Shown here in pieces: positions 17,191-25,829 of a stretch of 64,000 nt of DNA. Origin of the DNA: Streptomyces sp. NBC_01408 (lineage in GTDB: Bacteria; Actinomycetota; Actinomycetes; Streptomycetales; Streptomycetaceae). The stretch spans positions 124,001-188,000 of the forward strand of contig NZ_JAPEPJ010000003.1 in NCBI RefSeq assembly GCF_026340255.1, read 5' to 3'. How positions within the stretch are numbered: position 1 is the first letter of the stretch; the number at the start of each line of letters is the position of its first letter. Position numbers and translations under genes: made by a program. The notes beneath the pieces are model-generated. The model did not search any database and was not told where the DNA came from. It saw nothing but the letters and a program-made list of their open reading frames with translations.

Positions 17191-17780
17191 TGAGTACGAA
17201 CGACGGCGCTCCCGACGCCGCGCGTCCCGCCCTGACCCCCACACTGACCGGGACCGAGCTGATGCGCTGGTACTGGACGCTGGCCGAACTGACCGCGCTC
17301 GCCCGGCAGCTCGGCCTCTCCACCGCGGGCGGGAAGGCTGCGCTCACGGACCGGCTCGCCGCCGTGCTCGACGGACGCCCCGAGCCGCGGCCGGCCCGCA
17401 CCACCCGGCGCGGCGGAAGGCAACTGGCGGCCCCGGTCGACGGGGCCACCGTGATCCCCGACGGCCAGCGGTGCAGCCAGGTGCTCCGGGAGTACTTCAC
17501 CCGGGAGATCGGGCCCGCCTTCCACTTCGACGCCTTCATGCGTGACTACGTCGCCCAGGGCGCGGGACGCACCCTCGCGGAGGCCGTCTCCCACTGGCAC
17601 GCCACCAGGCAGCGGGCCGCCGAACCCCAGGAGGTCGGCGCCCAGTTCGAGTTCAACCGGTTCCTGCGCGACTGGCACGCCGGCCACCCGGACGCCCCGC
17701 GCACCGATGCCCTGGCAGCCTGGCGCGCCCACCGTGCCCGCCCCAAGGACCTGCGCGCCCCCCAGGCGGACACCACCTGA
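17190..17780 (+). CDS. SAP-domain protein, function unknown
   Basis: This 196-residue protein has a SAP-like helix-extended loop-helix segment at about residues 22-62 (LMRWYWTLAELTALARQLGLS, TAGGKAALTDRLAAVL), usually a DNA- or RNA-binding module, followed by a basic linker and a helical domain (CSQVLREYFTREIGPAF, FNRFLRDWHAGHPDAPRTDALAAWRAH) that I know only as a domain of unknown function in actinobacteria and firmicutes. No partner genes are adjacent. Transcription is probably leaderless. Confidence 0.75.
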   Translation: MSTNDGAPDAARPALTPTLTGTELMRWYWTLAELTALARQLGLSTAGGKAALTDRLAAVLDGRPEPRPARTTRRGGRQLAAPVDGATVIPDGQRCSQVLREYFTREIGPAFHFDAFMRDYVAQGAGRTLAEAVSHWHATRQRAAEPQEVGAQFEFNRFLRDWHAGHPDAPRTDALAAWRAHRARPKDLRAPQADTT

Positions 17781-17798
17781 CTAGCGCTGGTCACAGCA

Positions 17799-18226
17799 CT
17801 AGGCGGCCCTCTTGAACACGCGGACGGCCGAGACGCCCTGCGTCGAGTACGTCACCACGAGCGCCTCGTCGGTGAACTCCCGCACGATCGTGCCGTGCCC
17901 CCGCCGATCCTCCGTACCTCGGTGAGCCGGTTGCCCTCGCCGGTGACGACCGACGTCGCCTTGCGCCCGTCGGGCGTCGCCAGGTCGAACTCCTGGTCCA
18001 GCCGGAACTCGTCCACCGTGTTCTGCATGCCGGTGACGGTCTCCAGGGTCCAGAGCCCGTCCTCGTACGAGAACGTCTGGACGGGGGTGGCCGCGTTCGC
18101 CGCGGCCCGCGCGGGCGCGCCCACTCCGACGGCCTGGAGGTAGGCGTCGAAGTTCTCGCTGGAGACCATCTCCCAGCTGCCGGCGGCCGTGGCGGCGAGG
18201 GCGGGCGCGTTGCCGTTGTCCGTCAT
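17799..18226 (-). pseudogene. Fatty-acid-binding-protein-like gene with a -1 frameshift
   Basis: Reading from ATG 18226, the product has the classic N-terminal signature of animal-type intracellular lipid-binding proteins, GSWEMVSSENFDAYLQAVGV, followed by FRLDQEFDLATPDGRKATSV. After RIGGG the frame breaks. The C-terminal strands TIVREFTDEALVVTYSTQ and VSAVRVFKRAA continue in the next frame to the stop at 17799. Adding one G in the run at 17898-17902 restores a protein of about 142 residues, the family's usual length (130-140). It is either a recent single-base deletion or a sequencing error in a five-base homopolymer. As read, the frame ends at 17852 after a scrambled tail. Confidence 0.8.
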
Positions 18227-18380
18227 GGGGGTTCTCTTCACTGTCCGGGCGGGCCGACGGCCCGCGCTGCGATCACCGCGGACCATCCACGCACGCCGGA
18301 CCGGAGCAGCGGTGGAGCGGAGCCGAATCCTGCCGGGCGGGGCGCGGCAGGTCAGGTGGGCCCGGCCGGCCCGTCGCGGT

Positions 18381-18440
18381 CAGTCCTCCGCCAGTCCTCT
18401 CCGCCAGTCCTCCGTCAGTCCTCCGTCAGTCCTCCGTCAG
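18381..18440. repeat. Short tandem repeat at the 3' end of the DUF1697 gene
   Basis: The 11-mer TCCTCCGTCAG is repeated three times at the right end, with two degenerate copies (TCCTCCGCCAG and a longer TCCTCTCCGCCAG) to the left. The unit contains the DUF1697 stop codon, so slippage here would mainly copy the last codons and stop. Confidence 0.7.
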
Positions 18441-19019
18441 CTCGACGAGCTTGGCGACGGTGTTCCAGTTCCGGGTCGTCACGTCGATGCCCTTGACCAC
18501 GGCGGGCCTGGCGAGGGCCTCGCCCAGCTTGGAGCGGCCCAGGCCGTCCGGGGCGTAGAGGTAGAGGACGCGGTCGCCGATCCGGTACTCCTCCGGGAGG
18601 TACGCCGCCTCCTCGATTGCGGCGAAACGCTCCGCACCGGGCTGCTCGGCGAAGAAGGTGGCGTGGAGCTGCTTACCCTCCAGTTCGGCGGCCGGGAAGG
18701 GGCAGGCCCGCGCGACGGCACGCAGGTACTCCCCGTCCACCACCAGGCAGGGCACCCGGAAGCCGAAGTGCGCCTCGATGGCCGCCTCCAACTCCCGGGC
18801 GAGCACCGCCGGATCCTCGTTCGCACTGCTGAAGACGGCGTTGCCGCTCTGGAGGTACGTCCGCACCTCGCCGTGACCGAGCCCCTCCAGCACGGCGCGC
18901 AGCTCGGCCATGGGGACCTTCTTGCTCCCGCCGACGTTGATCCCGCGCAGCAGCGCCGCGTACCTCTTCGCACCGGCCTTCTTCGTGGCGTCGTTCTTCG
19001 TGGCGTCCTTCTTCGTCAT
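18426..19019 (-). CDS. DUF1697 family protein
   Basis: This 197-residue protein shows the family hallmarks YAALLRGINVGG at about residues 20-31, AELRAVLEGLGHGEVRTYLQSGNAVF and the C-terminal LARPAVVKGIDVTTRNWNTVAKL. The biochemical role of the family is unknown. The N-terminus has a repetitive Lys/Asp stretch (KKDATKNDATKK) that looks like slippage expansion. The stop lies in the tandem repeat described separately. The DinB gene ends 45 nt upstream on the same strand. Confidence 0.87.
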   Translation of the reverse strand: MTKKDATKNDATKKAGAKRYAALLRGINVGGSKKVPMAELRAVLEGLGHGEVRTYLQSGNAVFSSANEDPAVLARELEAAIEAHFGFRVPCLVVDGEYLRAVARACPFPAAELEGKQLHATFFAEQPGAERFAAIEEAAYLPEEYRIGDRVLYLYAPDGLGRSKLGEALARPAVVKGIDVTTRNWNTVAKLVELTED

Positions 19020-19063
19020 GGGGGCACCCTAGGACTTGTCCGCCGGCCATGTCCCTGCGCGTC

Positions 19064-19570
19064 CTAGCCGCCGGTCGTGCCGTCGAGCAGCTCGCGCAGG
19101 ACGTCGAGGTGGCCGTTGTGACGGGCCGTCTCCTCGGTGAGGTGGAGGAGGATCCAGCGCAGGTCGACGCGGAGGCCGTTGCGGACGGCTCGCTCGGCCT
19201 GGGTGTCCAGGCTGTTCCCGGCGACCAGTTCGCGGTAGCGGGCGCTCTGTTCGGCGTATTCGCCGAGCAACTGGGTGAGCGGGAAGTCGACGGCGATACG
19301 CATCTCGCGGTCGGGGTCCTCCTCGGTCCAGGGGCCCCGGTCCTCCTCGCCGAGGAAGACCACCTGGAACCAGTAGTACTCGACCCAACGGAGGTGGTTG
19401 ACCACTCCGCTCATGGTCATCAGCGGTGAGGCCGACAGGAGGGCCTTGCGGGCGTTCTCCTCGGTCACGCCATCGCACTTGGCGCGGGCGGTGTCACGTG
19501 TGTAGTCGAGGAACGTGGTGAGCTGGGTGCGCTCGTCCCACGCGGGCGGCGTGTCGTCGATTCTGGTCAT
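19064..19570 (-). CDS. DinB-like four-helix protein (DUF664 type)
   Basis: This 168-residue protein matches the DinB/YfiT-like metal-binding four-helix family: FLDYTRDTARAKCDGVTEENA, MSGVVNHLRWVEYYWF with the first His, and LHLTEETARHNGHLDVLRELL with two further His residues near the C-terminus. Many actinobacterial members are mycothiol-dependent enzymes, which is possible here but not shown. ATG 19570. The 115-bp gap to the glycosyltransferase holds no gene. Confidence 0.85.
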   Translation of the reverse strand: MTRIDDTPPAWDERTQLTTFLDYTRDTARAKCDGVTEENARKALLSASPLMTMSGVVNHLRWVEYYWFQVVFLGEEDRGPWTEEDPDREMRIAVDFPLTQLLGEYAEQSARYRELVAGNSLDTQAERAVRNGLRVDLRWILLHLTEETARHNGHLDVLRELLDGTTGG

Positions 19571-19684
19571 CTCGCGAAGCGTCCCCGATCACCCCGACCG
19601 ATGTCGAGGTGTTTATCGACAGGGCCCGACCTGCTCCCCCACAGCATTAACTCCTTTCTCACGGGTCGCTACAGCGCTTCAGCA

Positions 19685-20884
19685 CTAGGCCAGTTCGGCC
19701 TCGATCAGGTCGGCGGCCTCGCGGGTGCCCCCTTCGGTGGCCATCTGGGCCCGGACGGCCTCCGCGCGGGCGGCGACCTCCGGGTCGTCCACCAGGGCGA
19801 GGACGGCCTCGCGGAGGGTGGCGGCGTCGGCCCGGTCCATCGGGACGTGCCGGGCCACGCCGAGCGAGACCAGCATGTCGGCGTTGCCGAACTGGTCCAC
19901 GGCCTGGGGGACGGCGACCATCGGGGTGCCGGTGGCGAGGCCCTCCTGGCTGCCCCCGGCGCCCGCGTGGGTGATGAAGGCGTCGGCCTGGCGCAGGATG
20001 TCCAGCTGGGGAACCCAGCGGTGGACCTCGACGTTGGCGGGGATCTCGCCGAGTGCGGCCTCGTCGGTGAACTTGCCGATCTGGAGTACGACATGCCAGT
20101 CCGGGAGGTCCGCGAAGGCGTCCATGCAGGCCCGGTAGAAGGCGGGCTGCTTGGTGAAGGCGGAGCCGAGCGAGACCAGGAGGACCCGCTTGCCCGCCGC
20201 GGCCGCGGGCCGCTGCCAGCCGCCCTGCTCGGCGCGCTCGCCCTGGCAGGCGCCGACGAAGGTGTACACGGAGGTGTCGACGCGGTCGGCGTTCGGCTGG
20301 AGCGCCCTGGGGATCAGGACGAGGCTGCGGCGCGGGCGACTCTGGAGACGTTCGATCTGCCCGTCGAGGCCGTTCTCGATGAGCCAGGCGGCGAACCGGG
20401 CGTAGTACGCCTGCCCGCGCTCGGAGGCCTTCAGCCCGGCGAACATCGGCTCGGCCACCTCCTCCTCGTACCCCTCCCAGGCGACCAGGTTCGGGGAAAG
20501 GGACACGGCGGGGACGCCCCAGCGATGCGCGAGGACGGGAGCCGGGTAGGAGGTGATGTCGTGGAGGACGAGTTCCGGCTCGTCTCCCTCGAAGGCAGCG
20601 GCGAGCTGCGGGAGGACCTGTATGGCGTCGTCGAGGAAGGGCTCCAGGTTGTCGATCAGCTCGGTGCCCCAGGCCTCCGGCTCGTCGTCGGTGGGCAGGG
20701 TGGAGGTGTAGATCACCGGGGTGGCGCCGGTCTCCGCGATCTTCTCGGCGAAGGCTGCGGGGATGGCGTAGCTCACCCGGTGGCCGCGGGCGACGAGCTC
20801 CCGGATCACTTCGATGCTCGGGTTCACGTGCCCGTGGGCGGCGATGGAGAACATGGCGATGTGTGCGGGCTTGGCTGAGGTCAT
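19685..20884 (-). CDS. mgt: Macrolide-type UDP-glycosyltransferase (Mgt/OleD-like)
   Basis: This 399-residue GT1 enzyme has a GT-B fold. Seen: the N-terminal acceptor domain ([28 protein letters not shown]), the linker, and the C-terminal nucleotide-sugar motif [42 protein letters not shown]. It matches the OleD/MgtA group, which inactivates macrolides by glucosylating the desosamine 2'-OH. Other aglycones are possible. A TetR-style operator lies 13 bp upstream of ATG 20884. The sugar ABC transporter genes end 57 bp upstream on the same strand, so read-through is possible. Confidence 0.88.
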   Translation of the reverse strand: MTSAKPAHIAMFSIAAHGHVNPSIEVIRELVARGHRVSYAIPAAFAEKIAETGATPVIYTSTLPTDDEPEAWGTELIDNLEPFLDDAIQVLPQLAAAFEGDEPELVLHDITSYPAPVLAHRWGVPAVSLSPNLVAWEGYEEEVAEPMFAGLKASERGQAYYARFAAWLIENGLDGQIERLQSRPRRSLVLIPRALQPNADRVDTSVYTFVGACQGERAEQGGWQRPAAAAGKRVLLVSLGSAFTKQPAFYRACMDAFADLPDWHVVLQIGKFTDEAALGEIPANVEVHRWVPQLDILRQADAFITHAGAGGSQEGLATGTPMVAVPQAVDQFGNADMLVSLGVARHVPMDRADAATLREAVLALVDDPEVAARAEAVRAQMATEGGTREAADLIEAELA

Positions 20885-20896
20885 GCGAGGACCATA

Positions 20897-20915
20897 ACGA
20901 GACGATACGTCTCGT
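20897..20915 (-). promoter_or_regulatory. Perfect palindrome, TetR-type operator candidate
   Basis: ACGAGACG-ATA-CGTCTCGT is an exact 8-bp inverted repeat with a 3-bp centre, placed 13 bp before the glycosyltransferase start. Its size and spacing are typical of TetR-family sites. No tetR gene is in the neighbourhood. Confidence 0.6.
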
Positions 20916-20940
20916 GCAACTGGCTTTTACCGGGCCGCCC

Positions 20941-22272
20941 TCAGCGCTGGTACCGGGCCAGGACCCGGTTCCCGTCCCTGACCAGGTGTTTCTCCAGTTC
21001 GCCGAGGTCGATCGCACCGCTGTAGAACTCCTGGAGAGCGGGGGTCGCCACCTTGTCCTTCCACTCCGGATAGCCGCGCACCGACTGCGCGGGCGCCGGG
21101 CGCAGCCCCTGCGCGAGCGCGGCGCCCGTGGCCCAGCCGTGTTCGGGGGTGCGCAGGGCGGGATCGGCCAGGGCCTGGTTCCCCGTCGGCAGCATCCAGT
21201 CCCCGCGGGCGAGGCGGACCATGTTGGCCGGCCGCAGCAGGAAGTCGATGAAGGCCGCCGCCTCCTTCTTGTACGGGCTGTCACCCGCGATCGACAGGGT
21301 CTGCGGGCTCACTCCCTGGAGCGGCCCGGGCAGCCCGTCCGCCCCGGCCGGCGGCGGCAGCACCTGCCAGTCGAAGCCGGGCGGGGCCTGCTGGACGATC
21401 TGCTGGCGGTACGAGAACCCGAGCGGGACCATCGCGTACCTGCCGCCGAAGAAGCCGGGCAGGGTGTCGGAGCCGCCCATCCCCAGCGTGGTCCGGGCAG
21501 CGCTGTGGTCGGTGTGGATCTGGGCCCGGATGGTGGCGGGGACGACGGAGTCGCCCTCCTCCCAGCGGATGACGGCCCTGCCGTCGGCCTCGCGGTGGAA
21601 GAGCCGGCCGCCCGCGGACAGGCCGAGGTTGAGGGTCGCCGAGACGGGGTCCTTGAGCGGCCAGGCCACCCCGTACCGGCCGTCGGCGGTGAGCCGCTCG
21701 GCCGCGGTGCGGAACTCCGCCCAGCTCCAAGGGGCTTCGGGCGTCGGCACACGGACCCCGGACTCGCGCAGCAGCGCGGTGTTGGCCATCAGTACCCGGG
21801 GTTCCTGGAGGAAGGGCACCCCGTACACCCCGCCGTCCGGCCCGAAGGTGGTGGTCTCCCAGCTGCGGGCCGGGATGTCGGCCTTGAGCCGGTCGGAGAG
21901 CAGCGGCCGCAGATCGGCGAGGAAGCCGCCGTACGCGAAGTCGGCGAGGTCGTCGGAGGCGTCGTGGATGACGTCGGGGGCCTCGCCGCCCTCGAAGGAG
22001 GTCAGCAGCTGGTCGTGGACGCTGCTCCAGGAGCCCTGGACGTACTGGACCTGGATGCCGGGGTGGGCGGCGTTCCACTCGGCGACCAGGGCCTTGTTGG
22101 CGTCCACGGACTCCTTCTGCCAGGCGAGCGACTGGAAGCGCAGCCGGACCACCCCGTCGGAGCCGCCTCCCGCGGAGCCGCCGCCTCCGGCGGAACAGCC
22201 GCCGAGCAGTCCGGCCAGCAGGGCGAGCGCGGCGGCGGAACGTGCGCAGGCCCGCCGTGCGCGGGTCCCCAT
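20941..22272 (-). CDS. Sugar ABC transporter substrate-binding lipoprotein
   Basis: This 443-residue extracellular binding protein of family 1 has a signal peptide ending in the lipobox LLGGC near residue 26, a Gly/Ser-rich linker, then VVRLRFQSLAWQ and the family motifs APDVIHDASDDLADFAYGG, YKKEAAAFIDFLLRPANMV and LPTGNQALADP. The ligand is probably an oligosaccharide. The start codon overlaps the permease stop by 1 nt (TGATG). It is the last gene of the three-gene uptake operon. Confidence 0.88.
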   Translation of the reverse strand: MGTRARRACARSAAALALLAGLLGGCSAGGGGSAGGGSDGVVRLRFQSLAWQKESVDANKALVAEWNAAHPGIQVQYVQGSWSSVHDQLLTSFEGGEAPDVIHDASDDLADFAYGGFLADLRPLLSDRLKADIPARSWETTTFGPDGGVYGVPFLQEPRVLMANTALLRESGVRVPTPEAPWSWAEFRTAAERLTADGRYGVAWPLKDPVSATLNLGLSAGGRLFHREADGRAVIRWEEGDSVVPATIRAQIHTDHSAARTTLGMGGSDTLPGFFGGRYAMVPLGFSYRQQIVQQAPPGFDWQVLPPPAGADGLPGPLQGVSPQTLSIAGDSPYKKEAAAFIDFLLRPANMVRLARGDWMLPTGNQALADPALRTPEHGWATGAALAQGLRPAPAQSVRGYPEWKDKVATPALQEFYSGAIDLGELEKHLVRDGNRVLARYQR

Positions 22273-23174
22273 CAGCTCTTCACCGCCCCGGCCAGCATGC
22301 CGCCGGTGATCCGCTTCTGGATCACCGAGAAGATCACCAGGGACGGCAGGGTGGCGAGGAACGCGGCGGCGGCGAGCGGGCCGAGGTCGGCGGCTCCCTC
22401 CGCGCCCACGAAGTGGGTCAGGACGACCGGCAAGGTCTGCTGCTCCGGGGTCTTGAGGAGGACCAGGGCGAAGAAGAACTCGTTCCAGGCGGTGACGAAG
22501 GCGAAGAGCGCGGTGGCCACGATCCCCGGCGCCAGCAGCGGCGCGACCACCGAGACGAGGGTGCGCAGCCGGCCGGCCCCGTCCATCGCCGCCGCCTCCT
22601 CCAGCTCCGGGGGCACGGCCCGGACGTAGCCGGTCAGCATCCACAGCGCGAACGGCAGCGACCAGACGACGTAGACGAGGACCAGTCCGGGCACCGAGTT
22701 GACCAGGTGCAGGTTCTTGAGCAGCAGGAACAGGGGGATGATCACCAGCACGAAGGGGAAGGCCTGGCTGACCACCACCCAGCCGGTGACGCCGGTGGAC
22801 AGCCTCCCCCGGCGGCGGGCGAGGACGAAGGCCATCGGGGTGGCGAGGACGACCGCGATGACGGCGGCGCACAGGGCTGCGGTGAGGCTGTTGAACGCGG
22901 CGTGCAGCAGCGGCTGTTCGGCGAAGGCCTGGCGGAAGTTGCCGAGGGTCGGGTCCTGCGGGATCCAGGTGGGGTGCAGGCTGCCGAGCTCGCGCGGGGG
23001 CTTGAAGGCGGTGGAGAGCAGCCACAGGAAGGGGAAGGCGAGGAAGACCAGGTAGGCGGCGAGCGCGGCGTACTGCGCGGCGCGGACCCGCACCTTGGTC
23101 TGGCTGGGACTCCGGCCCCGGCTGCGGCTGTTGCTCCGGCTCCGGCTCCGGTTGCGACTGCTGGGCGAGTCCAT
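22272..23174 (-). CDS. Sugar ABC transporter permease (MalG type)
   Basis: This 300-residue permease has about six membrane helices and the coupling motif EEAAAMDGAGRLRTLVSVVAPLLAPG. It begins with a Ser/Arg-rich stretch (SSRNRSRSRSNSRSRGRS), which is odd for a permease and lies in a repetitive DNA segment at 23110-23160. ATG 23174 follows GGGGAGGGG. It pairs with the adjacent MalF-type permease. No ATPase gene is present, so a shared MsiK-like ATPase elsewhere is likely. Confidence 0.88.
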   Translation of the reverse strand: MDSPSSRNRSRSRSNSRSRGRSPSQTKVRVRAAQYAALAAYLVFLAFPFLWLLSTAFKPPRELGSLHPTWIPQDPTLGNFRQAFAEQPLLHAAFNSLTAALCAAVIAVVLATPMAFVLARRRGRLSTGVTGWVVVSQAFPFVLVIIPLFLLLKNLHLVNSVPGLVLVYVVWSLPFALWMLTGYVRAVPPELEEAAAMDGAGRLRTLVSVVAPLLAPGIVATALFAFVTAWNEFFFALVLLKTPEQQTLPVVLTHFVGAEGAADLGPLAAAAFLATLPSLVIFSVIQKRITGGMLAGAVKS

Positions 23175-24073
23175 CAGCTGTCCCCTCCCCGGAGCCGTCC
23201 GGCCAGGTGGAAGGCGAGCAGGACCGAGATCACCGCGACCATCACGCAGCCCATGGCGGCGGCGTACCCGAACTGCCCGTACCGGAAGGCCTCCTCGTAC
23301 GCGAAGAGCATCGGCAGCCGCGTACGGCCGCCGGGCCCGCCGTTGGTCAGTACGTAGACCAGCGCGAAGGAGTTGAAGTTCCAGATGAAGTTGAGCGCGG
23401 TGATGGACAGCGCCACCGGCTTGAGCGCGGGCCAGGTCACCGTCAGGAACCGGCGCCAGGCCCCGGCGCCGTCGAGCGCGGCTGCCTCGTGGAGCTCGTG
23501 CGGGGTGTTCTGCAGGCCCGCCAGCAGGGCGACCGTGGTCTGCGGCATGCCCGCCCAGATGCCGACCACGATCACGGCGGGCAGGGCGGTGGCCAGGCCG
23601 CTCAGCCAGTCGGTGTCCCCGGCGAGGCCGAGGCCGGACAGGGTTTCGTTGAGCACCCCCGCGTCGGGGTGGTAGACGAGCCGCCACATGACGGCGACGA
23701 CCACCTCGGGCATGGCCCAGGGGATGATCGCGAGCGATCGGGCCAGCCACCGGAAGCGGAGCTTCTGGTTGAGCAGCAGGGCGAGGCCGAGGGCCAGCAG
23801 GAACTGCGGGACGGTGACCCCGACCGCCCACAGCAGGCCGATCCGGAAGGACTCCCAGAAGAGCCGGTCGTGGAGCAGGTCCCGGAAGTTGAGGAGCCCC
23901 ACCCACTGTGTGGGGGAGGTCCGGCCGGACTGGGAGTCGGTGAAGGCGAGGGCGAGGCCGTAGAGCAGCGGTCCTACGCTGAGCAGCAGGATCGGCAGGA
24001 GCGCGGGCAGGACCAGGAACCACGCCCCGTGGTCGGCCCGGCGGCCCGCCGGGGAGGTGATGGCCGAGGTCAC
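23174..24073 (-). CDS. Sugar ABC transporter permease (MalF type)
   Basis: This 299-residue permease has hydrophobic segments from about residue 16 (GAWFLVLPALLPILLLSVGPLLYGLAL) and the coupling motif HEAAALDGAGAWRRFLTVTWPALKP. GTG 24073 follows GGAAGG. It is the first gene of the transporter operon. A promoter candidate is at 24118-24146. No LacI or other local regulator is adjacent. Confidence 0.88.
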   Translation of the reverse strand: MTSAITSPAGRRADHGAWFLVLPALLPILLLSVGPLLYGLALAFTDSQSGRTSPTQWVGLLNFRDLLHDRLFWESFRIGLLWAVGVTVPQFLLALGLALLLNQKLRFRWLARSLAIIPWAMPEVVVAVMWRLVYHPDAGVLNETLSGLGLAGDTDWLSGLATALPAVIVVGIWAGMPQTTVALLAGLQNTPHELHEAAALDGAGAWRRFLTVTWPALKPVALSITALNFIWNFNSFALVYVLTNGGPGGRTRLPMLFAYEEAFRYGQFGYAAAMGCVMVAVISVLLAFHLAGRLRGGDS

Positions 24074-24117
24074 ATGTACCCGCCTTCCGGGTGGACCGTC
24101 CGCGATCCTCCTCGGCC

Positions 24118-24146
24118 ATCGTGCGCAGCCCCTGATGGCGCGTCAA
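24118..24146 (-). promoter_or_regulatory. Candidate promoter of the sugar ABC operon
   Basis: On the minus strand TTGACG (24146-24141) and CACGAT (24123-24118) are separated by exactly 17 bp, about 45 bp before the GTG start of the first permease. Confidence 0.4.
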
Positions 24147-24213
24147 GGCACCGGACACCGGGGTGCGAGACTTGGCGGATTCACGACGATCCGGCGAGGG
24201 ACGAGCGAACGGC

Positions 24214-25095
24214 ATGGACGAGGCGCAGGCCAGGGACGTACTGACGGCGGCGGGCCTCGGGACGGGGGCGGGCCTCGGCGCGGGGGCGGGGCGGGAGCCG
24301 GAACTCCTCGCGTTCGGCGAGAACGCCGTGTTCGCCGTCGGCGAGCTGGTGGTGAAGGTGGGCCGGGAGACGTCACTGCTGGAGCGGGCGGCCCGGGAGC
24401 TCGGGGTGGCGGCCTGGCTCGCGGAGTCCGGCATCCCGGCGGTCCGGGCGGCCGAGGCCGCGCCGCGGCTGGTCGGCGGGCACCCGGTGACCCTGTGGCA
24501 CCGGCTCCCGGAGGCGGTCCGTCCGGCGGGCCCGGCCGATCTGGCGGAGCTGCTCCGGCTGCTCCACGCCCTGCCCGCGCCGCCGTTCGCCCTTCCGCCG
24601 CGGGACCTGCTGGGCGGGGTCGAGCGCTGGCTGCGGCTGGCCGGGGACGCCGTCGACCCGGCGGACGCGGCGTACCTGCGGGCCCGCCGCGACGCCTACG
24701 CCGACGAGGTGGCCACCCTGACCCCGCACCTGCCCCCGGGGGCCGTCCACGGCGACGCGCTGCCCCGCAACGTGCACGTGGGCCCGGACGGCCCGGTGCT
24801 GGTCGACCTGGAGACCGTATCGGCCGATCTGCGCGAGCACGACCTGGTGGTGATGGCGCTCTCCCGCGACCGGTACGGCCTGCCCGCCGAGGACTACGAC
24901 ACCTTCGTGACCGCGTACGGCTGGGACGTCCGCGAGTGGGAGGGCTGCGGGGTCCTGCGCGGCGCCCGCGAGACGGCCAGCTGCGCCTGGGTCTCCCAAC
25001 ACGCACCGGCCAACCCGAAGGCCCTGGCCGAATTCCGCCGCCGGGTCGCCTCCCTCCGCAACGGCGACCGCGAAACCCGCTGGCACCCCTTCTGA
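24214..25095 (+). CDS. Aminoglycoside phosphotransferase (APH)-fold kinase
   Basis: This 293-residue protein has the APH/choline kinase fold: VFAVGELVVKVGRE (ATP-binding Lys), the catalytic loop VHGDALPRNVHV (HGD-x4-N) near residue 182 and VLVDLETVS (metal-binding Asp). The substrate is unknown. Resistance is only one option for this broad family. I chose ATG 24214. An in-frame GTG at 24163 would add 17 residues without similarity. The first 25 residues include a Gly/Ala repeat (GLGTGAGLGAGAG). Confidence 0.83.
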   Translation: MDEAQARDVLTAAGLGTGAGLGAGAGREPELLAFGENAVFAVGELVVKVGRETSLLERAARELGVAAWLAESGIPAVRAAEAAPRLVGGHPVTLWHRLPEAVRPAGPADLAELLRLLHALPAPPFALPPRDLLGGVERWLRLAGDAVDPADAAYLRARRDAYADEVATLTPHLPPGAVHGDALPRNVHVGPDGPVLVDLETVSADLREHDLVVMALSRDRYGLPAEDYDTFVTAYGWDVREWEGCGVLRGARETASCAWVSQHAPANPKALAEFRRRVASLRNGDRETRWHPF

Positions 25096-25425
25096 CCGCT
25101 TCCTCCCCTTACGACCCGCCTCACACCCCAAGCCCAGGGAAAAACGCGACAATTCAAGTCCAATTTTCTGCAGGCCGACAAGGCCGATTTTTGCATCGAT
25201 TAGCGCCACCTTAAGTGCTCGACGCTCCGAAATCGCAACCCTAACTTTACGCCCACCTTGTGTGAATTCAACGGAATACGCGATCCACGCCTCGTAGACA
25301 TGTCGAGTCAACTCCCTGGACGCGACACTTCGCCGAAATAGTGCCTCGGTAGAGAGTGACGATTTACCCACAGTTCCCGACCACAAGTTGAACTTTGCGC
25401 TCTCGGCCTGGAGCTCGCCAAAGGG
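25096..25425 (-). other. AT-richer orphan segment, possible toxin remnant
   Basis: This stretch is visibly less GC-rich than its surroundings. On the minus strand it can be read without stops as a protein-like sequence (RELTRHVYEAWIAYSVEFTQ, GGRKVRVAISERRALKV, LIDAKIGLVGLQKIG), directly downstream of the HINT fragment at 25425-25535 but out of frame with it. It has no credible start of its own and runs into antisense of the kinase gene. By position it would be the toxin part of a displaced cassette. I recognise no family. Confidence 0.3.
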
Positions 25426-25535
25426 TGGTGCCATTAGACTGTCGGATCCGCTCGCCCTGGGTGAGTTCGCCGGCGTCTACCCAGCCGTGGCGGGTCTCGC
25501 TCCAGTACGGGTGGCGGTAGGTGGAGGCGCAAGCG
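25425..25535 (-). pseudogene. Orphan HINT-domain fragment of an Rhs protein
   Basis: The minus strand encodes STYRHPYWSETRHGWVDAGE followed by LTQGERIRQSNGTT, which matches the intact Rhs HINT domain (STYHHPYWSESRNQWVDAGE). At DNA level about 105 bp align without gaps to the intact gene near 29970-30070 at roughly 83% by my hand count. Similarity stops sharply on both sides. It is a displaced piece of an Rhs C-terminal tip with no start and no intact product. Confidence 0.75.
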
Positions 25536-25744
25536 CGTCCACGCACTCACCCACGCCGACCTCAGCGACAGTCTGGCTGCCCAGGCCCGTGCCGACGAAG
25601 CGGTCGTGCCTGGACCCGGGCGTTGTTCCTCGTGGACGACATGACTTCCGACCGCACCCGCAAGGCGATCGCCTCGATCCCTCCGCCCTCGCGATCGACC
25701 AGCGCCGCCGCGTCCCGGCCCCGCCAATCTCGCCCGCTGCGTGC

Positions 25745-25782
25745 AACGGGCCCCGCCGAACAGGGGCTCAGCGGGACCCGTT
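25745..25782 (-). terminator. Hairpin after the orphan immunity gene
   Basis: AACGGGCCCCGC (25745-25756) and GCGGGACCCGTT (25771-25782) form a 12-bp stem with one wobble pair and a 14-nt loop, about 50 nt past the stop at 25830. The remaining sequence between 25535 and 25745 shows no supportable gene. Confidence 0.5.
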
Positions 25783-25829
25783 GGCACCTATGCCGCGTCA
25801 GAGCCCTGCAACTCTGACACCGCCACCCT

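Noticed and set aside
24373..25434. 353-codon minus frame across the kinase gene
   Set aside because: Below about 25100 it is antisense of the APH-fold kinase. Only the short AT-richer upstream part merited a note.
25560..25740. Plus-strand frame with LFLVDDMTSDRTRKAIASI, suspected transposase piece
   Set aside because: It has no recognisable family motif, start or continuation, so it is not called.
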